From an uncultured Lachnospiraceae bacterium (GTDB lineage Bacteria > Bacillota > Clostridia > Lachnospirales > Lachnospiraceae), in the NCBI GenBank assembly GCA_910585555.1, contig CAJUFU010000064.1:1-17652 (forward strand): 17,652 bases of DNA, read 5' to 3'. This document shows positions 7,262-13,913 of this stretch, piece by piece. Position 1 is the stretch's first letter; each line of letters starts with the position of its first letter. The position numbers and the translations under genes are program-made. The notes below the pieces were generated by a model. That model was not told where the DNA came from, did not search any database, and saw only the letters and a program-made list of their open reading frames with translations.

Positions 7262-8791
7262 TTACTTTTCCTCCCTGCCACTTTGGCTGTTAATTTTCTT
7301 ATCTTCAAAGGTGGTCGCCAGTGTCAGTATCTCATTCTGACTGGTCTCCCTGGCCATCACTTCCCCGGTAATCCTGCCGTCGCACATTACAATAATGCGG
7401 TCTGCAATTCCCATCACTTCCGGCATCTCTGAGGAGACGAACATAACGGCAATTCCCTGTTTCTTCAGTTCGTTCATCAGGTTATAAATCTCCACCTTGG
7501 CACCCACATCAATACCTCTGGTAGGCTCATCAAAAATGACCACTCTGGAGTCCCTGGCCAGCCATTTGCCCACCACCACTTTCTGCTGGTTACCGCCGGA
7601 AAGATTCCCGGCATCCACCTCCACACCAGGCGTTTTGATCTTAAGGTTCGAAACTGCTTTATCGCACAGCTCCTTTTCTTTCTTACTGTTCACCACCCCG
7701 GCCTTATCACAGACAATATCCAGATTCGGCAGTGTGAGATTATGCTTGATGCTAAGCTTCGTACACAAACCGTCCTTTTTCCTGTCCTCCGGGGCCAATA
7801 CAACGCCATTGCGGATTGCATCCATGGGACAGGTGATCTTGACCTCTTTATCATCCACATAAATCTCGCCGCTCTCCTTGGGATCCACCCCGAAGATTGC
7901 CCTTGTGGTCTCCGTTCTTCCGGCCCCCATAAGCCCTGCAAATCCTACAATCTCACCTTCATAGACTGAGAAGTTAATATCTCTTACCATTTTCCCCGCA
8001 TTGAGGTGTTTGACCTCAAACACCTTCTTACCCTTCTGACACTCTATCCTGGGGAATTTTTCCTTAATCTCACGCCCTACCATGTAACTGATGATCTGCT
8101 CCATGGTAACGTCCGCAAAATTCATATCTGTGATATACTGACCGTCTCTCATAATCGTGACCCGGTCAACAATATGCTGCAGCTCCTCTAAACGATGAGA
8201 TATGTATACGATACCTTTTCCTTCAGATTTCAGCTTCTTAATGATTCGGAATAAATCCTCTATCTCTCTGGCTGTCAGAGAAGACGTAGGCTCATCCATA
8301 ATCAGTATTTTTGCATCGATTGAAAGTGCCTTGGCAATCTCCACCATCTGCTGCTTGGATACCGGCAGATCTCCAACCGTCTGTTTTGGGTCAATATCAA
8401 TCTTTAAATCATCCAAAATCCGCTTGGCCTCCGCCTCCATCTTTGCATTATTTAACGACAGTCCTCTCTTAATCTCCCGTCCCAGAAACATATTTTCCGC
8501 CACAGACAGATGTCTGCACATATTCAGCTCCTGATGGATGATCGCAACGCCCGCTTCCTGTGCCTGCTTCGGTGTCAGGTCTCCATATTCTTTGCCAAAA
8601 ATCTTTAAAGAGCCGCTGTCTCTGGTATAGACGCCACTCAATACCTTCATCAACGTAGATTTACCCGCTCCGTTCTCTCCCAGCAGCGCCATGACTTCTC
8701 CGGAGCGTAATTCAAAGTTAACATGATCTAACGCTTTCACCCCTGGAAATGTCTTACAGATATTTTCCATGGAGACGATAATCTCGTTCAT
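7262..8791 (-). CDS. CUT2-type sugar ABC transporter ATPase (RbsA/MglA family)
   Basis: This 509-residue tandem ATPase drives the sugar importer. Domain 1 has Walker A GENGAGKST (38-46), Q-loop Gln87, signature LPVSKQQ (142-148), Walker B ILIMDEP (162-168) and switch His199. Domain 2 has the naturally altered P-loop GLMGAGRTE (286-294) usual for this family, signature LSGGNQQ (397-403) and Walker B VVIFDEPTRG (417-426). It is thus the active counterpart of the degenerate homologue at 134-1612. GGGAGG stands about ten bases before ATG. It is the first gene of the importer operon, which runs ATPase, permease, binding protein instead of the binding-protein-first order of E. coli mgl. Confidence 0.97.
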   Translation of the reverse strand: MNEIIVSMENICKTFPGVKALDHVNFELRSGEVMALLGENGAGKSTLMKVLSGVYTRDSGSLKIFGKEYGDLTPKQAQEAGVAIIHQELNMCRHLSVAENMFLGREIKRGLSLNNAKMEAEAKRILDDLKIDIDPKQTVGDLPVSKQQMVEIAKALSIDAKILIMDEPTSSLTAREIEDLFRIIKKLKSEGKGIVYISHRLEELQHIVDRVTIMRDGQYITDMNFADVTMEQIISYMVGREIKEKFPRIECQKGKKVFEVKHLNAGKMVRDINFSVYEGEIVGFAGLMGAGRTETTRAIFGVDPKESGEIYVDDKEVKITCPMDAIRNGVVLAPEDRKKDGLCTKLSIKHNLTLPNLDIVCDKAGVVNSKKEKELCDKAVSNLKIKTPGVEVDAGNLSGGNQQKVVVGKWLARDSRVVIFDEPTRGIDVGAKVEIYNLMNELKKQGIAVMFVSSEMPEVMGIADRIIVMCDGRITGEVMARETSQNEILTLATTFEDKKINSQSGREEK

Positions 8792-8827
8792 ATGGCTTTC
8801 CCTCCCGATTATTCAATCCTTGATTTC

Positions 8828-8856
8828 AGTATAACAGAAAGCCATCTTTGCAAAAG
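8828..8856 (-). promoter_or_regulatory. Predicted promoter of the sugar importer operon (extended -10, weak -35)
   Basis: On the minus strand TGTTATACT at 8828-8836 is an extended -10 (TGn plus TATACT). The matching -35 position (8851-8856, CTTTTG) is poor. The predicted start near 8821 gives a leader of about 30 bases. A good -10 with a bad -35 is typical of activator-dependent promoters. Confidence 0.55.
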
Positions 8857-8857
8857 G

Positions 8858-8887
8858 GTGGGGGATTTTAGTTTTGTGGGGGTTTTT
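8858..8887 (-). promoter_or_regulatory. Candidate activator site: 12-bp direct repeat, 18-bp period
   Basis: On the minus strand AAAAACCCCCAC (8876-8887) and AAAATCCCCCAC (8858-8869) form a direct repeat with one mismatch. The pair ends one base upstream of the weak -35 of the importer promoter, spanning about -37 to -66. That is the usual place for an AraC-type activator. The clustered response regulator (2682-4268) is the natural candidate; this assignment is inference. Confidence 0.5.
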
Positions 8888-8932
8888 TATGCACTTTTTA
8901 TATTATTACCAAAAAATATGAGGATTTCTTGT

Positions 8933-8959
8933 ATTTTATATACCAACTGCATATGTCAA
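8933..8959 (-). promoter_or_regulatory. Possible second, distal promoter for the importer operon
   Basis: A consensus TTGACA (8954-8959, minus strand) and TAAAAT (8933-8938) are separated by 15 bases, two short of ideal. It could give basal expression. Between here and the exporter terminator at 9069 the sequence is AT-rich and I see no gene. Confidence 0.3.
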
Positions 8960-9068
8960 TACATGTTTATATAGGAATAAGAAGACAAATTATACAAATC
9001 CCTCTACCCGGACCTGTGTTTTGCTTTGAAAAGACAGCAGCATATAAAGCCAGCTAAGACCATTTTAA

Positions 9069-9099
9069 AAGGAACCCTCCATATCATGAAGGATTCCTT
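9069..9099 (-). terminator. Terminator of the ArsP-like exporter gene
   Basis: A 14-bp stem with a three-base loop lies here and is followed on the minus strand by TTTTAAAAT. Its non-Watson-Crick positions are G-U on the minus strand and A-C on the plus strand, so it serves the minus-strand exporter gene ending at 9170. A second small hairpin (9156-9172, loop GAA on the minus strand) overlaps the exporter stop codon itself. Confidence 0.7.
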
Positions 9100-9169
9100 C
9101 TTTATACTTCCCCTGCAAAGTGCCATTCTATTGTTAACTCATATTCCGCAGAGAATAATGCCTTCGGCA

Positions 9170-10015
9170 TTAAAACACCAAATTCATAAATTCCACCAGC
9201 CATCCCGCCAAAACGCCAATCACATATAAGAGAAACAAAATTCTTACATTCTCCCTGTGGTCATCATTCACTTTCAACAAAACCAGACAGCCCACGCCCG
9301 TACCGGACAACAGCCCTGCAATCAGAGCACCCGCACCGAGCACACCGCCTAAATAAAGCTTTGTAACAATAACGGAAGCCGCGCAGTTGGGAATCATTCC
9401 TACCAATGCCGCAATCAAAACGCCCGCTATGGGCTGCTTCAAGATCAACGCTCCCAAGGCTTCTTCGCCAATCAGTGCAATGACCAGATTTAGAACAAAT
9501 GAAATCAACAATATATACAGAAATATTTCCACCGTATGATGCAGAGCCGATTTCCAGATGCCGCGCTCGCAATGGCAATGATGTCGTTCACAAAGATGCT
9601 CTATCTGCATATTCTTCTCTTTCCTGCCAAAAACAAGATCGATCGCGAATCCGGCAGCTACCGCAAACAGAACCTTCACGGCAAGAACTTTTCCCATCAT
9701 AGAAAGCCCCGCGTTTTCAGATATCATGATTGGAAGCATCTCATCCGAAGTGGAGAGAAAAACTGCCATTAGGGTTCCCAGACTGATAATCCTGCCGGCA
9801 TAAAGATTCGATGCCGCCGCCGAAAATCCGCATTGCGGGAAAACACCTAGGAGTCCGCCTATAAGAGGACCGGCCTTACCAGACTTCTTTATGATATCCT
9901 GCATCTTCTCCCCCGCCCGGTGTTCCAGATATTCCATCGCAAGGTATGTCAGAAACAAAAACGGCAGGAGCTTGATACTGTCTATGAAACTATCTGCTAT
10001 CACATCTATCATCAT
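9170..10015 (-). CDS. Putative heavy-metal/metalloid exporter, ArsP_2-like (arsenic efflux or Mn transporter family)
   Basis: This polytopic membrane protein has two pseudo-symmetric halves, marked by GVFPQCGFSAA (about 86-96, counted from an in-frame ATG at 10102) and GMIPNCAAS (235-243). I recognise these as motifs of the putative heavy-metal exporter family ArsP_2. Between the halves is a cytoplasmic loop with a Cys/His cluster (His169, Cys171, His174, His175, Cys176, His177, Cys178), a likely metal-binding site. I place the start at the tandem ATGs at 10015/10012 (MMIDVIADS), since the N-terminal 29 residues of the longer frame look like translated leader containing a GC-rich hairpin. No strong ribosome site precedes either start, so it is uncertain. 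The substrate could be arsenic, manganese or another metal. Confidence 0.8.
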   Translation of the reverse strand: MMIDVIADSFIDSIKLLPFLFLTYLAMEYLEHRAGEKMQDIIKKSGKAGPLIGGLLGVFPQCGFSAAASNLYAGRIISLGTLMAVFLSTSDEMLPIMISENAGLSMMGKVLAVKVLFAVAAGFAIDLVFGRKEKNMQIEHLCERHHCHCERGIWKSALHHTVEIFLYILLISFVLNLVIALIGEEALGALILKQPIAGVLIAALVGMIPNCAASVIVTKLYLGGVLGAGALIAGLLSGTGVGCLVLLKVNDDHRENVRILFLLYVIGVLAGWLVEFMNLVF

Positions 10016-10064
10016 GAGATTCTTTACTTCTTTCCAATTTATGATATAAAGACTGTCACCTTTC

Positions 10065-10088
10065 GTGCCCGGCCCCAGGGCCGGACAC
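10065..10088 (-). other. GC-rich leader hairpin upstream of the exporter
   Basis: A 10-bp stem (GTGTCCGGCC with GGCCGGGCAC on the minus strand) around a CTGG loop stands out from AT-rich surroundings. It lies in the predicted 120-base leader and is followed by CGAAAGGTGACAG. It has no U tract. It could be a regulatory RNA element or a REP-like palindrome; I do not recognise a known riboswitch class. Confidence 0.5.
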
Positions 10089-10141
10089 TTCATAGAATAC
10101 AATGTCTCATGTAAAAATGCAAGCAGGACTATTTATAACAA

Positions 10142-10150
10142 ATTATATCA
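10142..10150 (-). promoter_or_regulatory. Extended -10 promoter for the exporter
   Basis: The minus strand reads TGATATAAT, a perfect extended -10, with start expected near 10135. The -35 region has no match and is occupied by the inverted repeat at 10153-10181. Confidence 0.6.
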
Positions 10151-10152
10151 TT

Positions 10153-10181
10153 TTGCGAATTTTTTTACTTATTTTTCGCAA
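10153..10181. promoter_or_regulatory. Candidate operator: 29-bp interrupted inverted repeat
   Basis: TTGCGAA and TTCGCAA are perfect 7-bp inverted arms separated by 15 A/T-rich bases. The element abuts the exporter -10 and covers its -35 position, which fits a repressor site. It lies just upstream of the divergent comFB promoter, so it could affect both genes. Confidence 0.5.
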
Positions 10182-10189
10182 GAAGAAGA

Positions 10190-10218
10190 TTGATTCTTCA
10201 AGAAAAAAGTACTAATAT
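10190..10218 (+). promoter_or_regulatory. Predicted promoter of the comFB-family gene
   Basis: TTGATT (10190-10195) and TAATAT (10213-10218) are spaced by exactly 17 bases, a good housekeeping sigma promoter. The transcription start is expected near 10225, giving a leader of about 50 bases. Confidence 0.6.
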
Positions 10219-10273
10219 AAAATATATATTATTCTTTTATCCTATATACTATGGCAAATGAGGGAGGTTCCCA

Positions 10274-10543
10274 ATGGAAGGTTTAAAAAATATGATGGAA
10301 GACGCTGTAGAATATCAGCTCAACAAACTGCTTCCCACCATGCCCAATATATGTTCCTGTGAAAATTGCAGGCTTGATATGGCATCTTATGCACTCAACA
10401 GACTCTCCCCTCAATATGTGCGGACAGATACAGGCGAATTATTCCAAAAGCTGAATAATAACCGGCCGCAGGCTGAGGTTGAGATTCTTGCAGTTGTGAT
10501 TTCCGCTATCAATAAGATCGGAAGTCATCCTCAGCATGATTAA
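10274..10543 (+). CDS. comFB: ComFB-family protein (late competence development family)
   Basis: This 89-residue protein has the ComFB pattern: an N-terminal helix with a short acidic and leucine-rich part (VEYQLNKLLPTMP), a cysteine cluster CSCENC (Cys27, Cys29, Cys32) leading into RLDMASYALNRLSPQYV, then GELFQKL and a C-terminal helix. In Bacillus subtilis the family lies in the comF operon, while cyanobacterial members have been reported to bind cyclic dinucleotides; whether this one does is unknown. GGGAGG is well spaced from ATG. It is the only full plus-strand protein gene here and has no competence neighbours. Its stop overlaps the stop of the convergent gene by four bases, so the two transcripts are antisense at their ends. 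Confidence 0.88.
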   Translation: MEGLKNMMEDAVEYQLNKLLPTMPNICSCENCRLDMASYALNRLSPQYVRTDTGELFQKLNNNRPQAEVEILAVVISAINKIGSHPQHD

Positions 10544-11817
10544 TTCCACACATTTTCCACGGTAACTTCCCTGCCATACTCTTCCGTATACCGTCTCGCC
10601 ATGACTTCACGCGTCATTTCTCTCTGGTCCTCATAGTCCTTTTCTGTAACGGCAGAGTAAGAGATTACAGTTCCATCCCAGCTGCACTCGAGCAGATGCG
10701 CTTCTTTGTTCTCCTTTACAAACAACACGTCTATTCTCGTACTGACGCTTCCCTCACTGTTTGTCCGATAACAGCTTCTCACGCTTTCATAGGCTTCCTG
10801 TATCCCCATATTCTCTGTCAGGAAACGTTTGGCCACTTCTTTGATCTGCTCAATCTTACCCGGCGCTTCCTCTATAGCAGGTCTGGCCGCCTCAAGCTGT
10901 TCCCTCATCTGGTCAGTGGTATAGCTTGCTCCAAGAAGCCGTCCATCCGCCATGCCAATCATAAAATTATAGAACCGATGGTTCACAACATCACTCCAAT
11001 CAACACTATAGGCTGGCTGCCCCACAAGGATTTGTGCCGCATCCGCATCATAATAATGGTCCAGTTCCAGACCACTTCCATCTAGGCCATAAATCTTCTT
11101 AAGATACTCCGTTGCAACCTCCACTGCCTGTTCTTCCGTAACGCCGCCGGCCTCCACCGCCTGTGTGATCTGCTCCTGCACTTCTGCCTCTTTGGCCGCA
11201 ATCTCCCCGGCATGTTCTTCCTCATACCGTTCCTGTAACGCATAGTTGCGCTTATATTCAAAATCTATTTTCTGCAGAATCTCCTCATCCGTCATCTCCC
11301 TGTCCGCCGGCAGGTAGAATACGCTGGCAGTTGTCAGAAAACAAAACTCGTACTGCTCTGCCTCCTCCTCATTATCTACCTGTGGTATTTCTCCTGCGGG
11401 AAAAGTACCATTCTGATACAGTTCATATAACGCTTCCATCCGGCTTTTTTCTGCTTCTGTATAAGGTCTGCTATAACCGTCGCCGCCAACATTCTGTTCA
11501 TCAAGCAACTCTACCGCCTTATCCATCTCCTCTTTTGGAACGACTTCCATACGCTCCTGCACCAGAGAACTGACCAATGCCCGCACCGGCACACTTAGAA
11601 TCCCCACTGATAAGATACAAACTGCCAAAACAGCCGCCCACCGAAGACCATTCCCATAGACATGGTGCGTTCTTCTTCCTTTTTTCAATTCCCGAATCAT
11701 CTGCTGTTTCTTGTCATCTTCCAATTCTATATGTTCCACTGCCTGTTTCAACGTTGCAATTTTCATATTGTCCTCCATTTCTGCAATCCTTTTCCCGATC
11801 TGGTTAAGGATGCGCAT
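10540..11817 (-). CDS. Probable anti-sigma factor: single-pass membrane protein with PepSY-like outer domain
   Basis: This 425-residue protein has a charged cytoplasmic N-terminus (about 1-57), one TM helix (about 58-79) and a long acidic extracellular part. Residues 225-300 (EEQAVEVATEYLKKIYGL onward) and about 320-390 look like two PepSY-type units, and 175-225 is probably helical. The ATG directly follows the sigma-factor stop (TAAATG), which implies translational coupling and the usual sigma/anti-sigma pairing. Alternative starts are Met14 and Met18; Met18 has GGAGG five bases upstream and would give MKIATLKQAVEHIELE. By analogy the N-terminus would hold the sigma factor at the membrane until an envelope signal acts. 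No zinc-finger anti-sigma motif is visible, so the role rests on context and topology. Confidence 0.75.
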   Translation of the reverse strand: MRILNQIGKRIAEMEDNMKIATLKQAVEHIELEDDKKQQMIRELKKGRRTHHVYGNGLRWAAVLAVCILSVGILSVPVRALVSSLVQERMEVVPKEEMDKAVELLDEQNVGGDGYSRPYTEAEKSRMEALYELYQNGTFPAGEIPQVDNEEEAEQYEFCFLTTASVFYLPADREMTDEEILQKIDFEYKRNYALQERYEEEHAGEIAAKEAEVQEQITQAVEAGGVTEEQAVEVATEYLKKIYGLDGSGLELDHYYDADAAQILVGQPAYSVDWSDVVNHRFYNFMIGMADGRLLGASYTTDQMREQLEAARPAIEEAPGKIEQIKEVAKRFLTENMGIQEAYESVRSCYRTNSEGSVSTRIDVLFVKENKEAHLLECSWDGTVISYSAVTEKDYEDQREMTREVMARRYTEEYGREVTVENVWN

Positions 11818-12297
11818 TTATGACCTGCTCTTTCTCCGCGGGCCCTCTTCCTCCAGCTTAAGCCGCAGCATCCCCCGCCCTCTCTGCAGTCTCTTCTTCA
11901 CCGCATTGACAGAGATGCCTAGTATTTCCGAAACTTCTGCTGTTTTATACCCTTCAATATAATGAAGATAAACCGCGGATTTCACCGAAAGGGGGAGTTG
12001 AATCAATTCCGCCAATACCTCACTGTATTCCGGATCCTCATAGCTTGCGGTAACCTCCGCAATATCTATTTTCGGATGCCGCAGATGAAAACGCCTCATA
12101 TCCAGACACCGATTCTGTGCCACTTTAATTAACCAGGCCTTCTCATGCTCTCCATCTGTAAATTCCCGGGTACGCTCCAGATACCTGCAGAATGTGTCCT
12201 GCACCGCATCCTGTGCGTCTGCCTCATTACCCAGCATGACCACACAGATTCTGTATAGCATATCGCTGTATTTCATTACCACTTCTTCTATTGTCAT
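11818..12297 (-). CDS. ECF-type RNA polymerase sigma factor
   Basis: This 159-residue sigma-70 family protein has only regions 2 and 4, as ECF factors do. Region 2 includes DAQDAVQDTFCRYLE (about 27-41) and the AWLIKVAQNRCLD segment that contacts the -10 element. Region 4 has LPLSVKSAVYLHYIEGYKTAEVS followed by the helix-turn-helix ILGISVNAVKKRLQRGRGML. It ends in a basic RRKSRS tail. AAGG lies about ten bases before ATG. It is followed without a gap by the membrane protein at 10540-11817, its probable inhibitor. The target promoters cannot be read from this window. Confidence 0.95.
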   Translation of the reverse strand: MTIEEVVMKYSDMLYRICVVMLGNEADAQDAVQDTFCRYLERTREFTDGEHEKAWLIKVAQNRCLDMRRFHLRHPKIDIAEVTASYEDPEYSEVLAELIQLPLSVKSAVYLHYIEGYKTAEVSEILGISVNAVKKRLQRGRGMLRLKLEEEGPRRKSRS

Positions 12298-12345
12298 AAG
12301 TAATCTACCTTCCCCAACCTGCAGATTGTTTTTTGGACGCCTCTA

Positions 12346-12354
12346 CTTATAACA
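12346..12354 (-). promoter_or_regulatory. Possible promoter of the sigma/anti-sigma pair
   Basis: The minus strand reads TGTTATAAG, an extended -10, about 50 bases before the sigma start. The -35 position is weak (TTTTCA at a 15-base spacing). A typical ECF self-promoter with an AAC-containing -35 is not evident. Confidence 0.4.
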
Positions 12355-12380
12355 CGCACCAGACCATGAAAAGGGGTCAT

Positions 12381-12414
12381 AAAAAGGGCAGAAAATTTTT
12401 GTTTTCTACCCTTT
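12381..12414 (-). terminator. Terminator of the carD-family gene
   Basis: A 13-bp stem (12383-12395 with 12102+300 equivalent arm 12402-12414) has one G-U pair on the minus strand and a six-base loop, followed by TTTTTAT. It begins six bases after the stop codon of the CarD gene. This is a clear Rho-independent terminator. Confidence 0.85.
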
Positions 12415-12420
12415 GCAATC

Positions 12421-12936
12421 TTACCTTATATTTTCCTGCTTTTTAACTGCTTCCACGATATATGCTTCAACTTGGTCTTTCGGAATGGAGAGCGCCAGAG
12501 ACATCTCACTGTAAAGAAGTTCTTCTGCCTTCCTCAAGTACTGCTCATCGGAAGACAACACCTTTTTGCCCTCGTTGATGCGGACTCTTTTTCGCTGGTA
12601 CAACGTTTTGATAATCTGCATCAGGCTTCTGGAATCATAAGTGCGGAGCGCATCTTTATAAGTCTGTTCTCTGCGCTTTTCCTCCTCAACCCACATCACA
12701 TCAATCTCCCTGATGTGTGCAATGAGCTTCTCGGCCTCCTCCTTATTCATAATCCTGCGCATAATTATCTTCTCATTATCTACCGGCGTATAAATAGTGC
12801 TTGTCTTTTCAAAAACCGGCGCGAGAAGGTAATACTTTCTCTTCCTGTCTAAACGATCAATTGGATTGTCCGTAATGTCAACAACGCGGCAGACACCATG
12901 CCCGCCGCATATAATCAATTCGCCTTTCTCAAACAT
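12421..12936 (-). CDS. CarD/CdnL-family transcriptional regulator (RNA polymerase-binding)
   Basis: This 171-residue protein begins with the Tudor-like RNA polymerase interaction domain (about 1-65), with the family opening FEKGELIICGGHGVCRVVDI and YYLLAPVFEKTSTIYTPVDN. A helical C-terminal domain (about 70-165) includes NKEEAEKLIAHI and YQRKRVRINEGKKVLSSDEQYLRKAEELLYSEMS, cut short here only by description. Family members bind the RNA polymerase beta subunit and stabilise open promoter complexes. GGAGGG lies well spaced before ATG. It has its own predicted promoter and terminator, so it is monocistronic and sits next to the sigma pair without sharing a transcript. Confidence 0.93.
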   Translation of the reverse strand: MFEKGELIICGGHGVCRVVDITDNPIDRLDRKRKYYLLAPVFEKTSTIYTPVDNEKIIMRRIMNKEEAEKLIAHIREIDVMWVEEEKRREQTYKDALRTYDSRSLMQIIKTLYQRKRVRINEGKKVLSSDEQYLRKAEELLYSEMSLALSIPKDQVEAYIVEAVKKQENIR

Positions 12937-12991
12937 ATTTTCCCTCCAAACTTAATGACCCCAAACTGCCGATAGTTACCCTTTCTATATT

Positions 12992-13020
12992 ATTCTAACA
13001 CTTAAAACATCCGGTCGTAA
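12992..13020 (-). promoter_or_regulatory. Predicted promoter of the CarD-family gene
   Basis: TTACGA (13015-13020) and TAGAAT (12992-12997, within an extended TGTTAGAAT) on the minus strand are 17 bases apart. The leader to the CarD ATG is about 50 bases. Confidence 0.5.
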
Positions 13021-13111
13021 GCATTTTCGGGAAATGAAGCGATTTTCAGCAATATTATGATATAAAACCTTCCCTCTTTTGTGGAAATCTGCTAACAATT
13101 TTTTGTCGATA

Positions 13112-13131
13112 AAAGCGGTAAAAGACGCTTT
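13112..13131 (-). terminator. Weak hairpin terminator after the FliY/CheC-like gene
   Basis: A six-base stem (AAAGCG with CGCTTT) around an eight-base loop begins two bases after the stop and is followed on the minus strand by TATCG. It is short and lacks a long U tract. Confidence 0.35.
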
Positions 13132-13133
13132 CC

Positions 13134-13808
13134 TTATTTCATCGTAAAATTATCACAGATAAATCTGGTCTCTTTCATCGGATATATCCGAATCATAATA
13201 CCTTTCAACAGACCCTCCCCATCAAAACGGGAAAGTACAATGACCATCTGTTTCCCCTCAAAGGGCAGATAATCAATGGCGTCAATATCTTCTTTGCTGT
13301 TGACCAGTGTTGCTTTCGGCGGATTAATATCCACCGTCTTATGAATCATTCCCGTAAGCGCAATCGCAGAAGATCCCATCATTTGGTTCATAAGCTCTGA
13401 TACACAGGATAAATGCATCTCATTAAGCTCACCAGGTGCGGCAACGCCTGCGCCGCCCATCATCAAATCCATAATAATCTTAATATCATTCTCCTTAAGC
13501 ATTAACAGATTATTACAGTGAAAATCGTCTTTATAGTCAATCTGAACTGTTACACTGCCCATACCAAAAGCAGTCAGGATATTCTTAATATCTGCACTGT
13601 TGACCACCTTCACAGAAGGCGGACTGATAACAATCTTTTTCCTAACCAGCATATTTAACGCCGTCGCTGAATGTGACATGCAAATTTGCGATACTTCCGC
13701 CATTTTATCTTGATCCTGAGGTGTTAATTGTTCCATACTGTCACTATATCCTTCTCTAAATATTGCTCGATATCTTACGCCTATCTTCTCTATAATACTA
13801 TACCCCAT
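13134..13808 (-). CDS. CheC/FliY-type phosphatase-like protein without a SpoA domain
   Basis: This 224-residue cytoplasmic protein has the doubled CheC fold of the FliY N-terminal part. Motif 1 reads EVSQICMSHSATALN (Glu38, Gln41) where active members have Glu-x-x-Asn. Motif 2 reads ELMNQMMGSSAIAL (Glu138, Asn141) and is intact. Both are followed at the expected distance by a PP pair (63-64, 163-164). CheC and FliY hydrolyse phosphorylated CheY. The C-terminal SpoA/FliN domain that would anchor FliY in the flagellar switch is absent and no flagellar or chemotaxis gene is in the window. One site is thus probably dead and one live, and the target may be another response regulator. GGGAGG sits six bases before ATG. 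It is flanked by hairpins and appears monocistronic. Confidence 0.82.
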   Translation of the reverse strand: MGYSIIEKIGVRYRAIFREGYSDSMEQLTPQDQDKMAEVSQICMSHSATALNMLVRKKIVISPPSVKVVNSADIKNILTAFGMGSVTVQIDYKDDFHCNNLLMLKENDIKIIMDLMMGGAGVAAPGELNEMHLSCVSELMNQMMGSSAIALTGMIHKTVDINPPKATLVNSKEDIDAIDYLPFEGKQMVIVLSRFDGEGLLKGIMIRIYPMKETRFICDNFTMK

Positions 13809-13888
13809 TTATGGCCTCCCACGCAATATGTTTTAGAGAAAATCTATTTAATTTTGCCAGTATTTTCACAATATTTGCTTCTATCATA

Positions 13889-13912
13889 AATCCGCCCACA
13901 GAGGGGCAGATT
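13889..13912 (-). terminator. Hairpin after the FtsX-type permease gene
   Basis: A nine-base stem (one G-U on the minus strand) with a six-base loop begins one base after the permease stop. It is followed by only a short T run (TTTATGATAG), so termination may be partial. Confidence 0.55.
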
Positions 13913-13913
13913 C

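Noticed and set aside
7690..7941. An 83-codon minus-strand frame inside the importer ATPase gene.
   Set aside because: It is an out-of-frame shadow of a clearly conserved ATPase region with no ribosome site.
10065..10088. Reading the GC-rich hairpin as part of an N-terminal extension of the exporter starting at 10102.
   Set aside because: The extension CPALGPGTKGD is not hydrophobic or family-like, no ribosome site precedes it, and the tandem ATGs at 10015/10012 fit the family start better.
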